Below the pieces are notes generated by a model. It was not told the DNA's origin. It saw only the letters and a list, made by a program, of their open reading frames with translations, and did not search any database. A stretch of 33,990 bases of DNA from a virus. Made by a program: the position numbers and the translations under genes. Positions within the stretch are counted from its first letter, which is position 1. Each line of letters opens with the position of its first letter. Where the stretch lies: IMG/VR virus record IMGVR_UViG_3300020200_000089, positions 1 through 33,990 of that record; one strand, 5' to 3'. Positions 9,001 to 15,830 of this stretch are shown in pieces.

Positions 9001-9187
9001 CTACGGCGCCATTAACAAAAGATATTATGAAGGCGGGGGTGTGTTTGGCAGCGGTAGTGATGGGCTTGCCCTGCAGCGGCTGAATGAGATTTTAGAGAAA
9101 GGCATCCAGGCATACCTGGTTTATAGCCATTTTGAAACGCAGCAGGATCGCATAAACAGGATCAGGGCCGATGCCCGGCTCAAATAG
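6020..9187 (+). CDS. Tail tape measure protein
   Basis: The largest gene (1055 residues). It has long charged coiled coils at about residues 15-120, 380-640 and 680-860, a hydrophobic segment near 336-358 (ILITTGIGALVVGVGLLIANF), and a second at about 857-910 (IAIMQAIVNAAMGIMSTYS). The Gly-rich C-terminal part (FSKGGVLGGRTHAQGG, then EIEAGEGIINRRTM) is a pattern I know from Bacteroidota tape measure proteins. The protein sets tail length and may enter the cell envelope with the DNA. Length implies a siphovirus-like tail. The central coding part looks AT-richer than both ends, suggesting mosaic exchange. Confidence 0.92.
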   Translation: MAQVENRQVIVEIVADDVVKAQEILYAKQKKLNEEIKKTNDPKAIADFNKQLKFTEQQIQRNEKVLKGELLPTFNQLSASAKRCAAEFKKTGDPEVLRKYHEVNNVLGQMKSEMAGLAKQSQGLTQSGIFSEGSAKIIVGAMEQAKDKVVKLENEFGKLSPQASEARKELSALSLITQNPKFLNIASRVGDANQELGFFTKTLIELEDAGLKNTEVYRDVQARLAQLTDQISDTKQEVRAMASDTRGFDLFAGAVSFTADVFQTAAGAASLFGASQEDVTKAIKNLMAIQSVANGVKGIAIQFTQKGTFANKLFTFSQNQLTIAVSASSTAFQRLRAILITTGIGALVVGVGLLIANFQKLKDLFSGVSASQKKMNDALIEGSKNAAAERNNLELLYNAATNTAKGIDAQKKAAKELQDTYPLTFANFTAEEIALGKAKTAYERLSLSILAASLAKAKQATIDKDAMDFAEKDKSLDIEIDKLEKKKALASSAKREIEDLGENRRRLITVDEKQEIQNQINTLNIKKENLKKAFYENNKMFADSVAKDKKEAEEAEKNEDERIKRKNEQDRLKNLREQALKHAAEQRKQLLKELSEFEFKESIRGLSDLGAALVVLGKNFDKLREMAKGDQEIIKRINLIFGKERLALIRDFNTALFTKILKDRADQMGAIEEVELKKFMKRQEDFVKFRKKLLDDLDESAEKSERNRMAGFELDVVQKKGRARMKAEKKFLNEQEKKELSNKNLTENEKTLIQEKYKQKRTEVEENYLKRVVELTAEHTDKLFNIWGAFATARTNKENAELAADRRRNDIKERNLAARLRKGLISEKEYNRQIDELKNKQDAKEKEFAVKQFKRNQRIAIMQAIVNAAMGIMSTYSARPGLADIFTLGVARAIEVAIITASLAAQIATIKSQKPQFSKGGVLGGRTHAQGGNAIVDGSGRKIAEIEAGEGIINRRTMADKKVYHFTGTPSQVASYMNSMHGGVSWSKAAKYMNYGAINKRYYEGGGVFGSGSDGLALQRLNEILEKGIQAYLVYSHFETQQDRINRIRADARLK

Positions 9188-9202
9188 CGCACTACAGAGG
9201 CA

Positions 9203-9223
9203 AGTTTGTTCTTTGAAATATTG
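9203..9223 (+). promoter_or_regulatory. boxA-like antitermination sequence
   Basis: AGTTTGTTCTTTGAAATATTG starts 15 nt after the tape measure stop. GTTCTTTGA followed by ATATTG is, from memory, like the boxA element of Bacteroidota rRNA operons, where Nus factors build an antitermination complex. The preceding CAAGTTTG is also one base from a TAnnTTTG -7 element. Phage use as promoter plus antiterminator is inference. A partial copy (AGTTTGTTCTTTTG) lies at 1891-1904. Confidence 0.35.
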
Positions 9224-9227
9224 TATA

Positions 9228-9344
9228 TGCCTACAAAAAGGGGGGGGCTGCCTACAAAAAAGGGGGGGGCGATACCATGTTTTTGATATAAGTAATTTAT
9301 TTTCATATTGTTATGTTGTAGGCAGTTGTAGGCGGTGTTTTTAG
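9228..9344. repeat. 117-bp palindromic-ended element, copy 1 (inverted relative to 27975-28091)
   Basis: One end (9228-9247, TGCCTACA, five A-positions and eight Gs) is the exact reverse complement of 28072-28091. The other end (9316-9344) matches the reverse complement of 27975-28003 at 28 of 29 positions. Both copies have 68 nt between these ends. Each carries GCCTACA units facing TGTAGGC units across an AT-rich centre, so it can fold back on itself. This copy has two G8 runs (9240-9247, 9262-9269). Origin, regulatory element and small mobile repeat are all possible. Confidence 0.8.
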
Positions 9345-9381
9345 GTTTGGTGGGGGCTGGGTTTATTTTAAATATTTTTTT

Positions 9382-9389
9382 TAGGTTTG
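9382..9389 (+). promoter_or_regulatory. Promoter-like -7 element for the structured RNA
   Basis: TAGGTTTG is a perfect match to the Bacteroidota -7 consensus TAnnTTTG. Transcription would begin a few bases later, about where the first strand of the folded RNA begins (9391). Another TAGGTTTG lies at 9342-9349. No clear -33 TTTG was found at normal spacing. Confidence 0.45.
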
Positions 9390-9390
9390 T

Positions 9391-9532
9391 GTTGCACAAT
9401 AGATATATTAGGTACTTAGAAGCAACGCAATCACTAATCAACAATAAGCCTCCACGGGCCGGTAAGACCGGTAAACTCGCAATGCTTCTAAAAGTATTTG
9501 TCTGTTGTGCAGCGTGGAGGTTTTTTCTTATT
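9391..9532 (+). ncRNA. Candidate pseudoknotted leader RNA / ncRNA with intrinsic terminator
   Basis: Stems seen by eye: P1, GTTGCACAATAGA (9391-9403) with TCTGTTGTGCAGC (9501-9513), 13 pairs including two G-U. P2, TACTT+AGAAGCA (9413-9424) with TGCTTCT+AAGTA (9483-9496), 12 pairs with a two-A bulge. P3, CCGGT/ACCGG (9459-9471). P4, CCTCCACG (9449-9456) with CGTGGAGG (9513-9520), followed by six Ts. The 5' strand of P4 lies inside the P2 loop while its 3' strand lies outside P1, so P4 makes a pseudoknot with P1/P2, or P4 alternates with them as a terminator. The P1 3' strand can also pair for 11 bp with 9547-9557, covering most of the next ATG. It fits either a cis-regulatory leader of the gene at 9546 or a separate ~135-nt RNA. 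I match it to no known family. Confidence 0.6.
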
Positions 9533-9545
9533 AAACCTTTAAAAC

Positions 9546-9902
9546 ATGCGCAACAGACATGGTTTACTCCCCAAAGAAGCCGACCGTATTTTAGAAAGCA
9601 TTACCGAAGCATGGAACAGTAAAATTGCTGAGGCAGAGCAAACCTCCATTAACCAGCCCATGCAGGGCCACAGCCGCCGCCACTACCAGGCCATTATGGC
9701 GGCCCTTATTTGTCTGCAGGCGGACTATAGTTACGAAGAAATACTGCACTGCCTGCAATTACAAAGTTGTGAAAACAGTATATTAATACTATACAGCGAA
9801 AGCAGTAAAGAGGCTAAAGAACAAATACTGCGGTTTAACATGATGGCGGCATCCCTTATGCGGCTGTTCCAGTTTTTGCAAGCCTATACTTTCAAAAAAT
9901 AA
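9546..9902 (+). CDS. Hypothetical helical protein downstream of the structured RNA
   Basis: A 118-residue, mainly helical protein starting MRNRHGLLPKEADRIL. The middle part (RRHYQAIMAALICLQADYSYEEILHCLQLQS) could contain a helix-turn-helix-like fold, but this is weak. The start overlaps sequence complementary to P1 of the upstream RNA, which suggests its translation is controlled by that RNA. It is separated from the following operon by a hairpin and promoter-like copy B. One possibility is a regulator of late transcription; there is no direct evidence. Confidence 0.6.
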   Translation: MRNRHGLLPKEADRILESITEAWNSKIAEAEQTSINQPMQGHSRRHYQAIMAALICLQADYSYEEILHCLQLQSCENSILILYSESSKEAKEQILRFNMMAASLMRLFQFLQAYTFKK

Positions 9903-9910
9903 TATGCAAT

Positions 9911-9935
9911 AAAAAAGCCCCGTGGAAACGGGGCT
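9911..9935 (-). terminator. GC-rich hairpin with U-run on the minus strand
   Basis: AGCCCCGT (9916-9923) and ACGGGGCT (9928-9935) pair around GGAA. Six As precede it on the plus strand, so the U-run needed for intrinsic termination would be on a minus-strand transcript. The plus-strand side continues CGGAATAC, not T-rich. It lies between the gene at 9546 and promoter-like copy B, and may still slow plus-strand polymerase. Confidence 0.55.
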
Positions 9936-10000
9936 CGGAATACTTCAAAAGACGTTAAGAATTTTTGTACTACGAATATAACAATAATTATAAAAATTAC

Positions 10001-10017
10001 GAACTTTGTCCTTTACC
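10001..10017 (+). promoter_or_regulatory. Late-promoter-like motif, copy B (portal operon)
   Basis: GAACTTTGTCCTTTACC contains the 13-mer shared with copies A and C, 31 nt before the ATG at 10049. GAACTTTG differs from TAnnTTTG at one base. Upstream sequence (9961-10000) is very AT-rich. A perfect AGGAGG lies at 10022-10027 in the leader, but 21 nt from the ATG, farther than normal. Confidence 0.55.
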
Positions 10018-10048
10018 CAACAGGAGGTAACCAATAATTTGCCTTTCT

Positions 10049-10372
10049 ATGAGCCAAACCGTAATTACCCGCTGGGAGGCGGTGCAGGAAATTAACAAGG
10101 GCTTGGCCTGCACTGTTGAATATGTGGAGTGCAACCGCACCAAAGGCACCGGCGGCAAACTGGTAAAGCTAACCAACTGGGCAAGGCTTACCAAAGACCT
10201 TGAACCGGGCGGGCTGGCGGGTATGTACCAAAGCAAAGAAACCTGGGAACGGCAGCATAATACGCTGAACCGGGAAATTATTATGCTATACAACCCCACA
10301 AACAACATGCAGCACCCAAAGCCGGTGCATTATTGGCTGCTTTGCAGCTTGAACTGTAAACGTATTGTATGA
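10049..10372 (+). CDS. Hypothetical protein preceding the portal gene
   Basis: A 107-residue protein with Lys/Gly-rich central part (CNRTKGTGGKLVKLTNWARL) and a C-terminus ending CSLNCKRIV. It overlaps the portal ATG in an ATGA arrangement, so it is translationally coupled to it. The AGGAGG at 10022-10027 would be well spaced for a non-standard ATT start at 10037, in frame, but ATG 10049 is preferred. No motif recognised; head-related by position only. Confidence 0.65.
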   Translation: MSQTVITRWEAVQEINKGLACTVEYVECNRTKGTGGKLVKLTNWARLTKDLEPGGLAGMYQSKETWERQHNTLNREIIMLYNPTNNMQHPKPVHYWLLCSLNCKRIV

Positions 10373-11790
10373 CAAACGGAATATATTTTGGCAGAAACAG
10401 CCGGGCCGCTTTTATTGACATGGAAGGCGCCGATGCCGCCATGCCGGCCCGCCCCATGCGGGAAAAACCACTGAGAAGTGATGATTACAAGTACATGCCC
10501 TGGAGCCCCTGGGGCGATGATAACCTGAAACCCCAAAAAATGTTGGATGATATTAAAAAATGCGCCAGCCTTACTGGAATAATCGGTATTAAAAGCCGCC
10601 TGGCTTTATGTGAAGGGTTGGTGCCCGCTATTGTTACAAGCGGCGAAACCGGCACCCGTATTATTGATAAGATTGTGGAAGATGAAGAAATAACGGAGTT
10701 CCTGGAAGCCAGTAACCATTTTTATCAAACCGCCGGGTGGATGGAAGATATTATCGGCCTGGCCAATGGCGCCTGCCGCTGGATGGTCAATAAAGAAGGC
10801 ACTAAAATAGCCGCCTTTAAGCGGCAGGATATGAGTGAGGTGCGGTATCAAAAACGGGGCCAGGATGGTTACATCAGCAATGTGTACATCAGCGCTGAGT
10901 GGGATAGGGTTTTTGCTGAAAAAAATGAACAGGTATTTACCCTGCCGCTATTAACAGATTGGGCGCCCTGGCACCATGCAAAAGAACTGATGGGTGGCAA
11001 TATAAAAGAATTTGTAAGCACCTTTCGCTACCCGGGCCGGGGTGAGCATTACTACAGCACCCCAAAATGGTATGCAGCATACAAATGGGTAAAGTATTGC
11101 CAGGCGGTGCCCGAAATAAAAGCAGCCCATGCGGACATCGCCATGCGGCCGGCTTACATGGTTACTGTTTATAAAGAATTTTGGCCCGCCATGTATGAGG
11201 ATTGGGATACTATTACCGACCCGGCTGAAAAGCAGACGAAGAAAGCCGCCCTGTTTGATACCATTGATGATAAACTTTCCGGTAAAGCCAATGCCGGAAA
11301 AAATATTTATGTGGGCGGCGAACTGAATATGGAATTTGGCAGGGCTATGGCCTTCATGGAAATAAAAGCAATGGAACAACCCAAAATTGATGGCGCCATG
11401 CTGCCGGATGCCGCTGCGGGTAATACTGAAATTGCCATTGCCGAAATGATGAACCTGGCCCTTGTGGGCGGCAACCAAAGCGATGGCCCCTATACTAAAA
11501 ACGAAGGCGGCAGCAGCATACGGGAAGCCAGCCTTTTCCAGGTGGTGCTGACAGAACTGGAAAGGCGGTTTATAAAAAACCTGATGAATATACCCAAGTA
11601 TGTGAACGAATGGCATAAAAAACATCCCGGGCTTGAGTTTATTATTCCTGCCACAGCATTAACCACTTTGGACACCGGCGGCGGCAGCAAGCCGGTAATT
11701 ACCGGTGGGGTACAACCTAAAACAAATAACAATGGCGCTAATAACAACGGTAACGGAGGTGAAGGCAACCCACCCCCGGCTGCTGAATAA
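10369..11790 (+). CDS. Portal protein
   Basis: A 473-residue protein with the overall pattern of Bacteroidota phage portals. An N-terminal segment (SPWGDDNLKPQKMLDDIKKC) is followed by a membrane-distal helical core. A later segment (GRGEHYYSTPKWYAAYKWVK) matches the conserved portal pattern in which the chain crosses the wing and stem. The C-terminal tail is Asn/Gly/Pro-rich and disordered. Portals form the dodecameric ring through which DNA is packed and released. The gene lies far downstream of protease and capsid genes, an unusual order. Its end overlaps the next gene by 59 nt. Confidence 0.82.
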   Translation: MTNGIYFGRNSRAAFIDMEGADAAMPARPMREKPLRSDDYKYMPWSPWGDDNLKPQKMLDDIKKCASLTGIIGIKSRLALCEGLVPAIVTSGETGTRIIDKIVEDEEITEFLEASNHFYQTAGWMEDIIGLANGACRWMVNKEGTKIAAFKRQDMSEVRYQKRGQDGYISNVYISAEWDRVFAEKNEQVFTLPLLTDWAPWHHAKELMGGNIKEFVSTFRYPGRGEHYYSTPKWYAAYKWVKYCQAVPEIKAAHADIAMRPAYMVTVYKEFWPAMYEDWDTITDPAEKQTKKAALFDTIDDKLSGKANAGKNIYVGGELNMEFGRAMAFMEIKAMEQPKIDGAMLPDAAAGNTEIAIAEMMNLALVGGNQSDGPYTKNEGGSSIREASLFQVVLTELERRFIKNLMNIPKYVNEWHKKHPGLEFIIPATALTTLDTGGGSKPVITGGVQPKTNNNGANNNGNGGEGNPPPAAE

Positions 11791-12736
11791 AACCAGTAAA
11801 GATACCTGGCTGCCCAACTTTGCCCATGTTGAATACAAGTACCTGGTGCCAATAATCGGCACAGCTTTGTATAATGACATCCAAATAAAATATACCGCCA
11901 ACACACTGGCTGGCTTGGAAATTACGCTGCACCAAAAAATACAGGCCATGCTGGTGCCCATTGCTTATTTTGATGAACTGCCCAGAGATGTGGGTAAGAT
12001 AACCGATGCCGGTCCGCAGAGTGATATTATTGGCGATCAAAAACTATTTGGCTGGCAATACCGGGAAATGAAGCAGGGCATTGCCAACCTGTATTTTGAT
12101 GCGCTGGAAGTGCTGCTGCGCTGGCTGTATGATAATAAGGCCAGCTTTGCCTTGTGGACCAGCAGCCCCGAATATACCCGCTACAGTAAACTGCTGATAA
12201 AAAACGGTACTGATTTTAGTGAGCAGTATGCCCTGCACCAACCCTTGCGGATGTACTGGACCATGCGGCCGCTGATACAGGATGTGCAGGATAATTACCA
12301 TAGCCTGGCGCTTGGGGCTGCTTTGTTTACCTATTTTATTGACATGGCCTCCCCCACTGCTGCAGAGGCTGATATATTAAGGGCTTTAAAAAAAGCTATG
12401 GCATTTTTAACCGTTTACCGCACCTGCCGCATGCATAGTGTACGTTTCGGGCATGATGGCTTTGCCATACTGCAAAATGATACGGAGGCGCAAAGCACCA
12501 GTAGTGCTGCTCCGCAGCTACCACTGCTGGATCACCACATGCGGGCGGCTGAACAGGATGGCTACCAGCAACTGGAAAGGGCAAAAAGACTGTGTAAGGA
12601 TTTAAGGGCGGCTGTAGGCGGTAAAGGCGCCGGTTATAATGCCGCTTTTGATGCCGGCCCGCTGGTAAACTATACCACCGCCAGTATTGCAGACAGGAAC
12701 GATGCATTAACCAGTGGCGTACGTTTAGGAATATGA
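11732..12736 (+). CDS. Head-tail connector-like protein (DUF6712-like)
   Basis: A 334-residue protein when started at ATG 11732 (MALITTVTEVKATHPRLL); an in-frame GTG at 11705 is less likely. The start lies inside the last 59 nt of the portal gene, so the portal's disordered tail and this N-terminus share DNA. The sequence is mostly helical, with a central WLYDNKASFALW-type segment. From memory it resembles the DUF6712 proteins that follow portals in Bacteroidota phages. A connector or head-completion role is inferred from position. Confidence 0.6.
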   Translation: MALITTVTEVKATHPRLLNKTSKDTWLPNFAHVEYKYLVPIIGTALYNDIQIKYTANTLAGLEITLHQKIQAMLVPIAYFDELPRDVGKITDAGPQSDIIGDQKLFGWQYREMKQGIANLYFDALEVLLRWLYDNKASFALWTSSPEYTRYSKLLIKNGTDFSEQYALHQPLRMYWTMRPLIQDVQDNYHSLALGAALFTYFIDMASPTAAEADILRALKKAMAFLTVYRTCRMHSVRFGHDGFAILQNDTEAQSTSSAAPQLPLLDHHMRAAEQDGYQQLERAKRLCKDLRAAVGGKGAGYNAAFDAGPLVNYTTASIADRNDALTSGVRLGI

Positions 12737-13476
12737 CAATTATCGAAATAAATAAAAGGCTGTGGCCATTCCCTGAAAGCTGGAATGAACTAACACCCCG
12801 CCAGGCGCTGCGGGTGATGAAGGTTATTTGCGGCGGGTACACCACCGGGCAAATGTACCTGCAGTTTATCCGCATACTAAGCGGCTGCGGCTGGTTTAAT
12901 TTTTTACGTGAACGAATGGATAAAAAGGCTGAATATTTTTACCTGTGTGAGTTTTTGATCAGCGAAAGCAGCCTTACCAAAAACCTGCTGCCGGTGTACC
13001 GTGGGCTGCATGGCCCCGCTGATAATTTTGATAACCTGCGGATGAATGAATATGCCTTTGCCCAAAATTATTTTGAGGCCGTAAGGGATGCGCAGGAACT
13101 GGGCGCCCTGGATAAGCTGGTGGCCACCCTGTACCGCCCCGAAGGCGGCGAAGTGGATATGGATGTGCGCCTGCCGTTTAAAGAAGGCGAAATGCTGCAG
13201 CGGGCTGCCTGGGTAAAGCAGTGGCCGCAGTATGTAAAGGAATTGGTTTTTGTGTGGTATGAGGGCTGCCTTGCCCAGTTGGTTAAGGATAACAGCGATT
13301 TATTTAACGGCGCCAGCGGCCAACCTGCACTGCATGGCATTGTGAGTGTGATGCGGAATGTGGCCAAGGAGGGCACTTATGGCGATTTTGAAAAAGTGGA
13401 GCGTCTGCATATAAAAATGCTGATGATTGAACTGAGGGAAAGCAAAGCCGAAGCGGAAAGGGATGCGAAAGTTTAA
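12733..13476 (+). CDS. Hypothetical protein of the portal-tail operon
   Basis: A 247-residue helical protein overlapping the previous stop by ATGA. It begins MTIIEINKRLWPFPESWNELTPRQALRVMK, a pattern I associate with Bacteroidota phage genes lying after the connector; a charged helical C-terminus ends it (ESKAEAERDAKV). Position is compatible with a head-tail or tail assembly role. Function unknown. Confidence 0.65.
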   Translation: MTIIEINKRLWPFPESWNELTPRQALRVMKVICGGYTTGQMYLQFIRILSGCGWFNFLRERMDKKAEYFYLCEFLISESSLTKNLLPVYRGLHGPADNFDNLRMNEYAFAQNYFEAVRDAQELGALDKLVATLYRPEGGEVDMDVRLPFKEGEMLQRAAWVKQWPQYVKELVFVWYEGCLAQLVKDNSDLFNGASGQPALHGIVSVMRNVAKEGTYGDFEKVERLHIKMLMIELRESKAEAERDAKV

Positions 13477-13478
13477 CC

Positions 13479-13991
13479 ATGTACATAGACGACATACAAG
13501 ATTATTTTGAAACGCTATGCATCGAGCACACCGATGTGGCACACACCACCACCGCAGGTGGCCGCCGGGCATTTTTTAAACTGCAAAGCATGGGCGAAAT
13601 GCAGCAACTGCCCAATAATGCCGGTGATACCCTGGTAATAATAGAACGCTTTACCGGCCGGGCTGTGGGGGAATATGATGCCAATAAATTGAGGCAGTTT
13701 GTTACCATCCGCTTTGCCAAACTGCTGGAACTGCCGGCAAATGGTGATCATGAAGCGGCCGTGGCCACCTGTATGGATGAAGTGTATTTGCTGATGCTGG
13801 ATTTTGTGAGCCGCATGCGGTTTGATTTTACTGCGGATAGCTGCGCCTGGCTGAAGTATGTTGATTTTAGCGGCATCAGTTGGGCGGAGTTTCAGGGGCC
13901 GGTTATTGAACGGCACTACGGCTGGAATCTGGATATTCCTTTTATCGCCCCCATGCCTACTTACCGTGCCGGTAAGTGGGTTATACCTTAA
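13479..13991 (+). CDS. Hypothetical head-tail joining or tail protein
   Basis: A 170-residue protein starting 3 nt after the previous stop. Mixed alpha/beta, with a middle part reading TLVIIERFTGRAVGEYDANKLRQFVTIRFAK and a Trp/Phe-rich end. Small proteins in this position often complete the neck or terminate the tail. No motif allows a firm call. Confidence 0.65.
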   Translation: MYIDDIQDYFETLCIEHTDVAHTTTAGGRRAFFKLQSMGEMQQLPNNAGDTLVIIERFTGRAVGEYDANKLRQFVTIRFAKLLELPANGDHEAAVATCMDEVYLLMLDFVSRMRFDFTADSCAWLKYVDFSGISWAEFQGPVIERHYGWNLDIPFIAPMPTYRAGKWVIP

Positions 13992-14000
13992 AAATCAACT

Positions 14001-15830
14001 ATGCCAATATCAATTTATAAAAGGCCTTTTGAATTTAGCTGGGCGGGCAACCCGGTGGTGTATCAGTTGTACTCCTCCGTTGGGTATTATGCGCCTGCCA
14101 CCACCAAAATTGAAGTAAAGCTGTGGTATAAATGGGTAAATGATATAGACTGGACAGAAATAACCACCCTTTCTTATTACACCGTGGCTGGTATTGCCAA
14201 TATAAACCTTGGCCCGCTGCTGGATAGTGTGTTGCAGTATGAACTGCCGGGCTATGATAGCGGGAATGAACGCAAATGCTGGTTTGCCCGCAAACAAAGC
14301 TGCCAGTATTATATCCAGCACCGGGAAATTACAGCAGCAACCCCCAACCCGGCCTGGGAAAACGCTGAACTACGGTTTGCTTTAAAGGGCGGCATTGATT
14401 TTATGCGGTGGCGGGGAAATAATTTTTTTGCAGAGTATATGGCGGCGGCAGAAAAACCACTGCTTACCTGGATGCCCCGCAGCCGCCAGGCGGCTTATAA
14501 TGAAAGGATGTACCTGATGTACCTGCATCTCACGGATGAGCCGGCACATGCAGTTCAAATGAGTTATACGCTGGTGAATGGTATTACTGGCGCCGAAAGT
14601 GAAAACATATACCTGCTCCCAATCCCCAAAGGCGCATTGTTTTTTATACCTGCCGGTGCGGCACAGTGGGATATTGATAACATTAACCCTGGCGAACCTC
14701 CTGTACATGAATGGGAAATAGAGGTAACCGAAGGCGTAAGTAATGACCCGGTAAGTGAGGCTTTTACTTTTACACGGGATAACCGGCAGGATTATAACCA
14801 GGTTAATCTTACTTACCGCAACAGCCTGGGCGGTGTTGACAGTGTTATGGCCCGTGGTGTAATTGAAACGGTTACGGAAGTGCCTTACGAAACTATTGAC
14901 CGGGTAACAGAATATAATTATTACAGCGGCACGGCCATTACCCCGCAGCGCATTGTTAACAACCCCGGTGAGAATGCGGTGTACCGGGGTGATGTGGGCT
15001 GGGTGCCTAAAGACTGGCAGGATCGGCTTCGGGATATGCATGTGCGCCGGGAGTTGTATGTATTTTTTGATGGCAAGTGGTGGCCCATGCTCGATGTTAC
15101 GGATAATTACAAGCTGCGCAGCAGCGAAGATCAGATATTCAGCATGCCGGTTACCTGGAAAAATGCGGCGCCGCCACAGCCTTATTACACCCCTGCCGAT
15201 GTTGACCTGGGTAATGCCACCAGCGAAAGCAATATCTGTTATGCAGGTATTCTTAATCTTGATATTGATGTGGATACCAGTGGCGCCACAGCCGAAATTG
15301 AAGTAAACCTGAATGTGGACGATATACGAGGCGTTGGTGTTGATAAAATAGAGTACCGCATACCGGGTGAGGTGGATGTATGGACAACGGTATTACTTAC
15401 TGCCGTGCCGTTTACGGTAACCGGCATACCAAAGAACAGTACATACCAGCTGCTTGTGCGCCCCGTTTGCCCGGATAATATACCTGGAAACACTACCATT
15501 GGCGGCTTTAATACCATTGGCGCAGGCAGCGGCACGGGTGATGCCAGCAGCTTTAAGAATAACACGGGTGTAAGCGTTACGCTGCAACTGCTGGTTAACA
15601 ATAATGTTATTATCAGCGGCCAGGTTATTGCTAACGGCGCCACACACAATTTTGCCCTTGCTGACACTTACGATGCGGATGTATATTTTAACCTTGTGGG
15701 CTTGCCGGGCATTACCACCGTGGTGGCGGCCAGCAATGCGGTGCCGTATAATAGCTGGGTAATAAGCGGCAACCAGGCAGAACACCAAGATATTGATATT
15801 GTGGGCGGCATTCAAATAACCGTTACCTGA
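14001..15830 (+). CDS. Large tail or baseplate protein with C-terminal beta domains
   Basis: A 609-residue protein, beta-rich throughout. The N-terminal 300 residues have frequent aromatic residues and short strands, as in distal tail or baseplate proteins. From about residue 410 the sequence has the spacing of fibronectin-III/Ig-like modules (IEVNLNVDDIRGVGVDKIEYRIPGEVD, then VPFTVTGIPKNSTYQLLVRP), followed by a Gly/Asn-rich beta domain. Such modules are common on exposed tail tips and can bind sugars. Its last base is the first base of the next ATG. Role inferred from size, composition and position. Confidence 0.6.
   Translation: MPISIYKRPFEFSWAGNPVVYQLYSSVGYYAPATTKIEVKLWYKWVNDIDWTEITTLSYYTVAGIANINLGPLLDSVLQYELPGYDSGNERKCWFARKQSCQYYIQHREITAATPNPAWENAELRFALKGGIDFMRWRGNNFFAEYMAAAEKPLLTWMPRSRQAAYNERMYLMYLHLTDEPAHAVQMSYTLVNGITGAESENIYLLPIPKGALFFIPAGAAQWDIDNINPGEPPVHEWEIEVTEGVSNDPVSEAFTFTRDNRQDYNQVNLTYRNSLGGVDSVMARGVIETVTEVPYETIDRVTEYNYYSGTAITPQRIVNNPGENAVYRGDVGWVPKDWQDRLRDMHVRRELYVFFDGKWWPMLDVTDNYKLRSSEDQIFSMPVTWKNAAPPQPYYTPADVDLGNATSESNICYAGILNLDIDVDTSGATAEIEVNLNVDDIRGVGVDKIEYRIPGEVDVWTTVLLTAVPFTVTGIPKNSTYQLLVRPVCPDNIPGNTTIGGFNTIGAGSGTGDASSFKNNTGVSVTLQLLVNNNVIISGQVIANGATHNFALADTYDADVYFNLVGLPGITTVVAASNAVPYNSWVISGNQAEHQDIDIVGGIQITVT

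Noticed and set aside
9391-9532. tRNA or tmRNA gene
   Set aside because: No cloverleaf, anticodon arm or CCA-type end can be drawn; the stems form a long-range pseudoknot and an intrinsic terminator instead.
10951-11625. 224-codon minus-strand open frame
   Set aside because: It is antisense to the well-supported portal gene; the composition (His/Phe/Ile-rich) is that of a reversed coding frame.
14382-15041. 219-codon minus-strand frame
   Set aside because: It is antisense to the large tail protein gene and lacks any family pattern.
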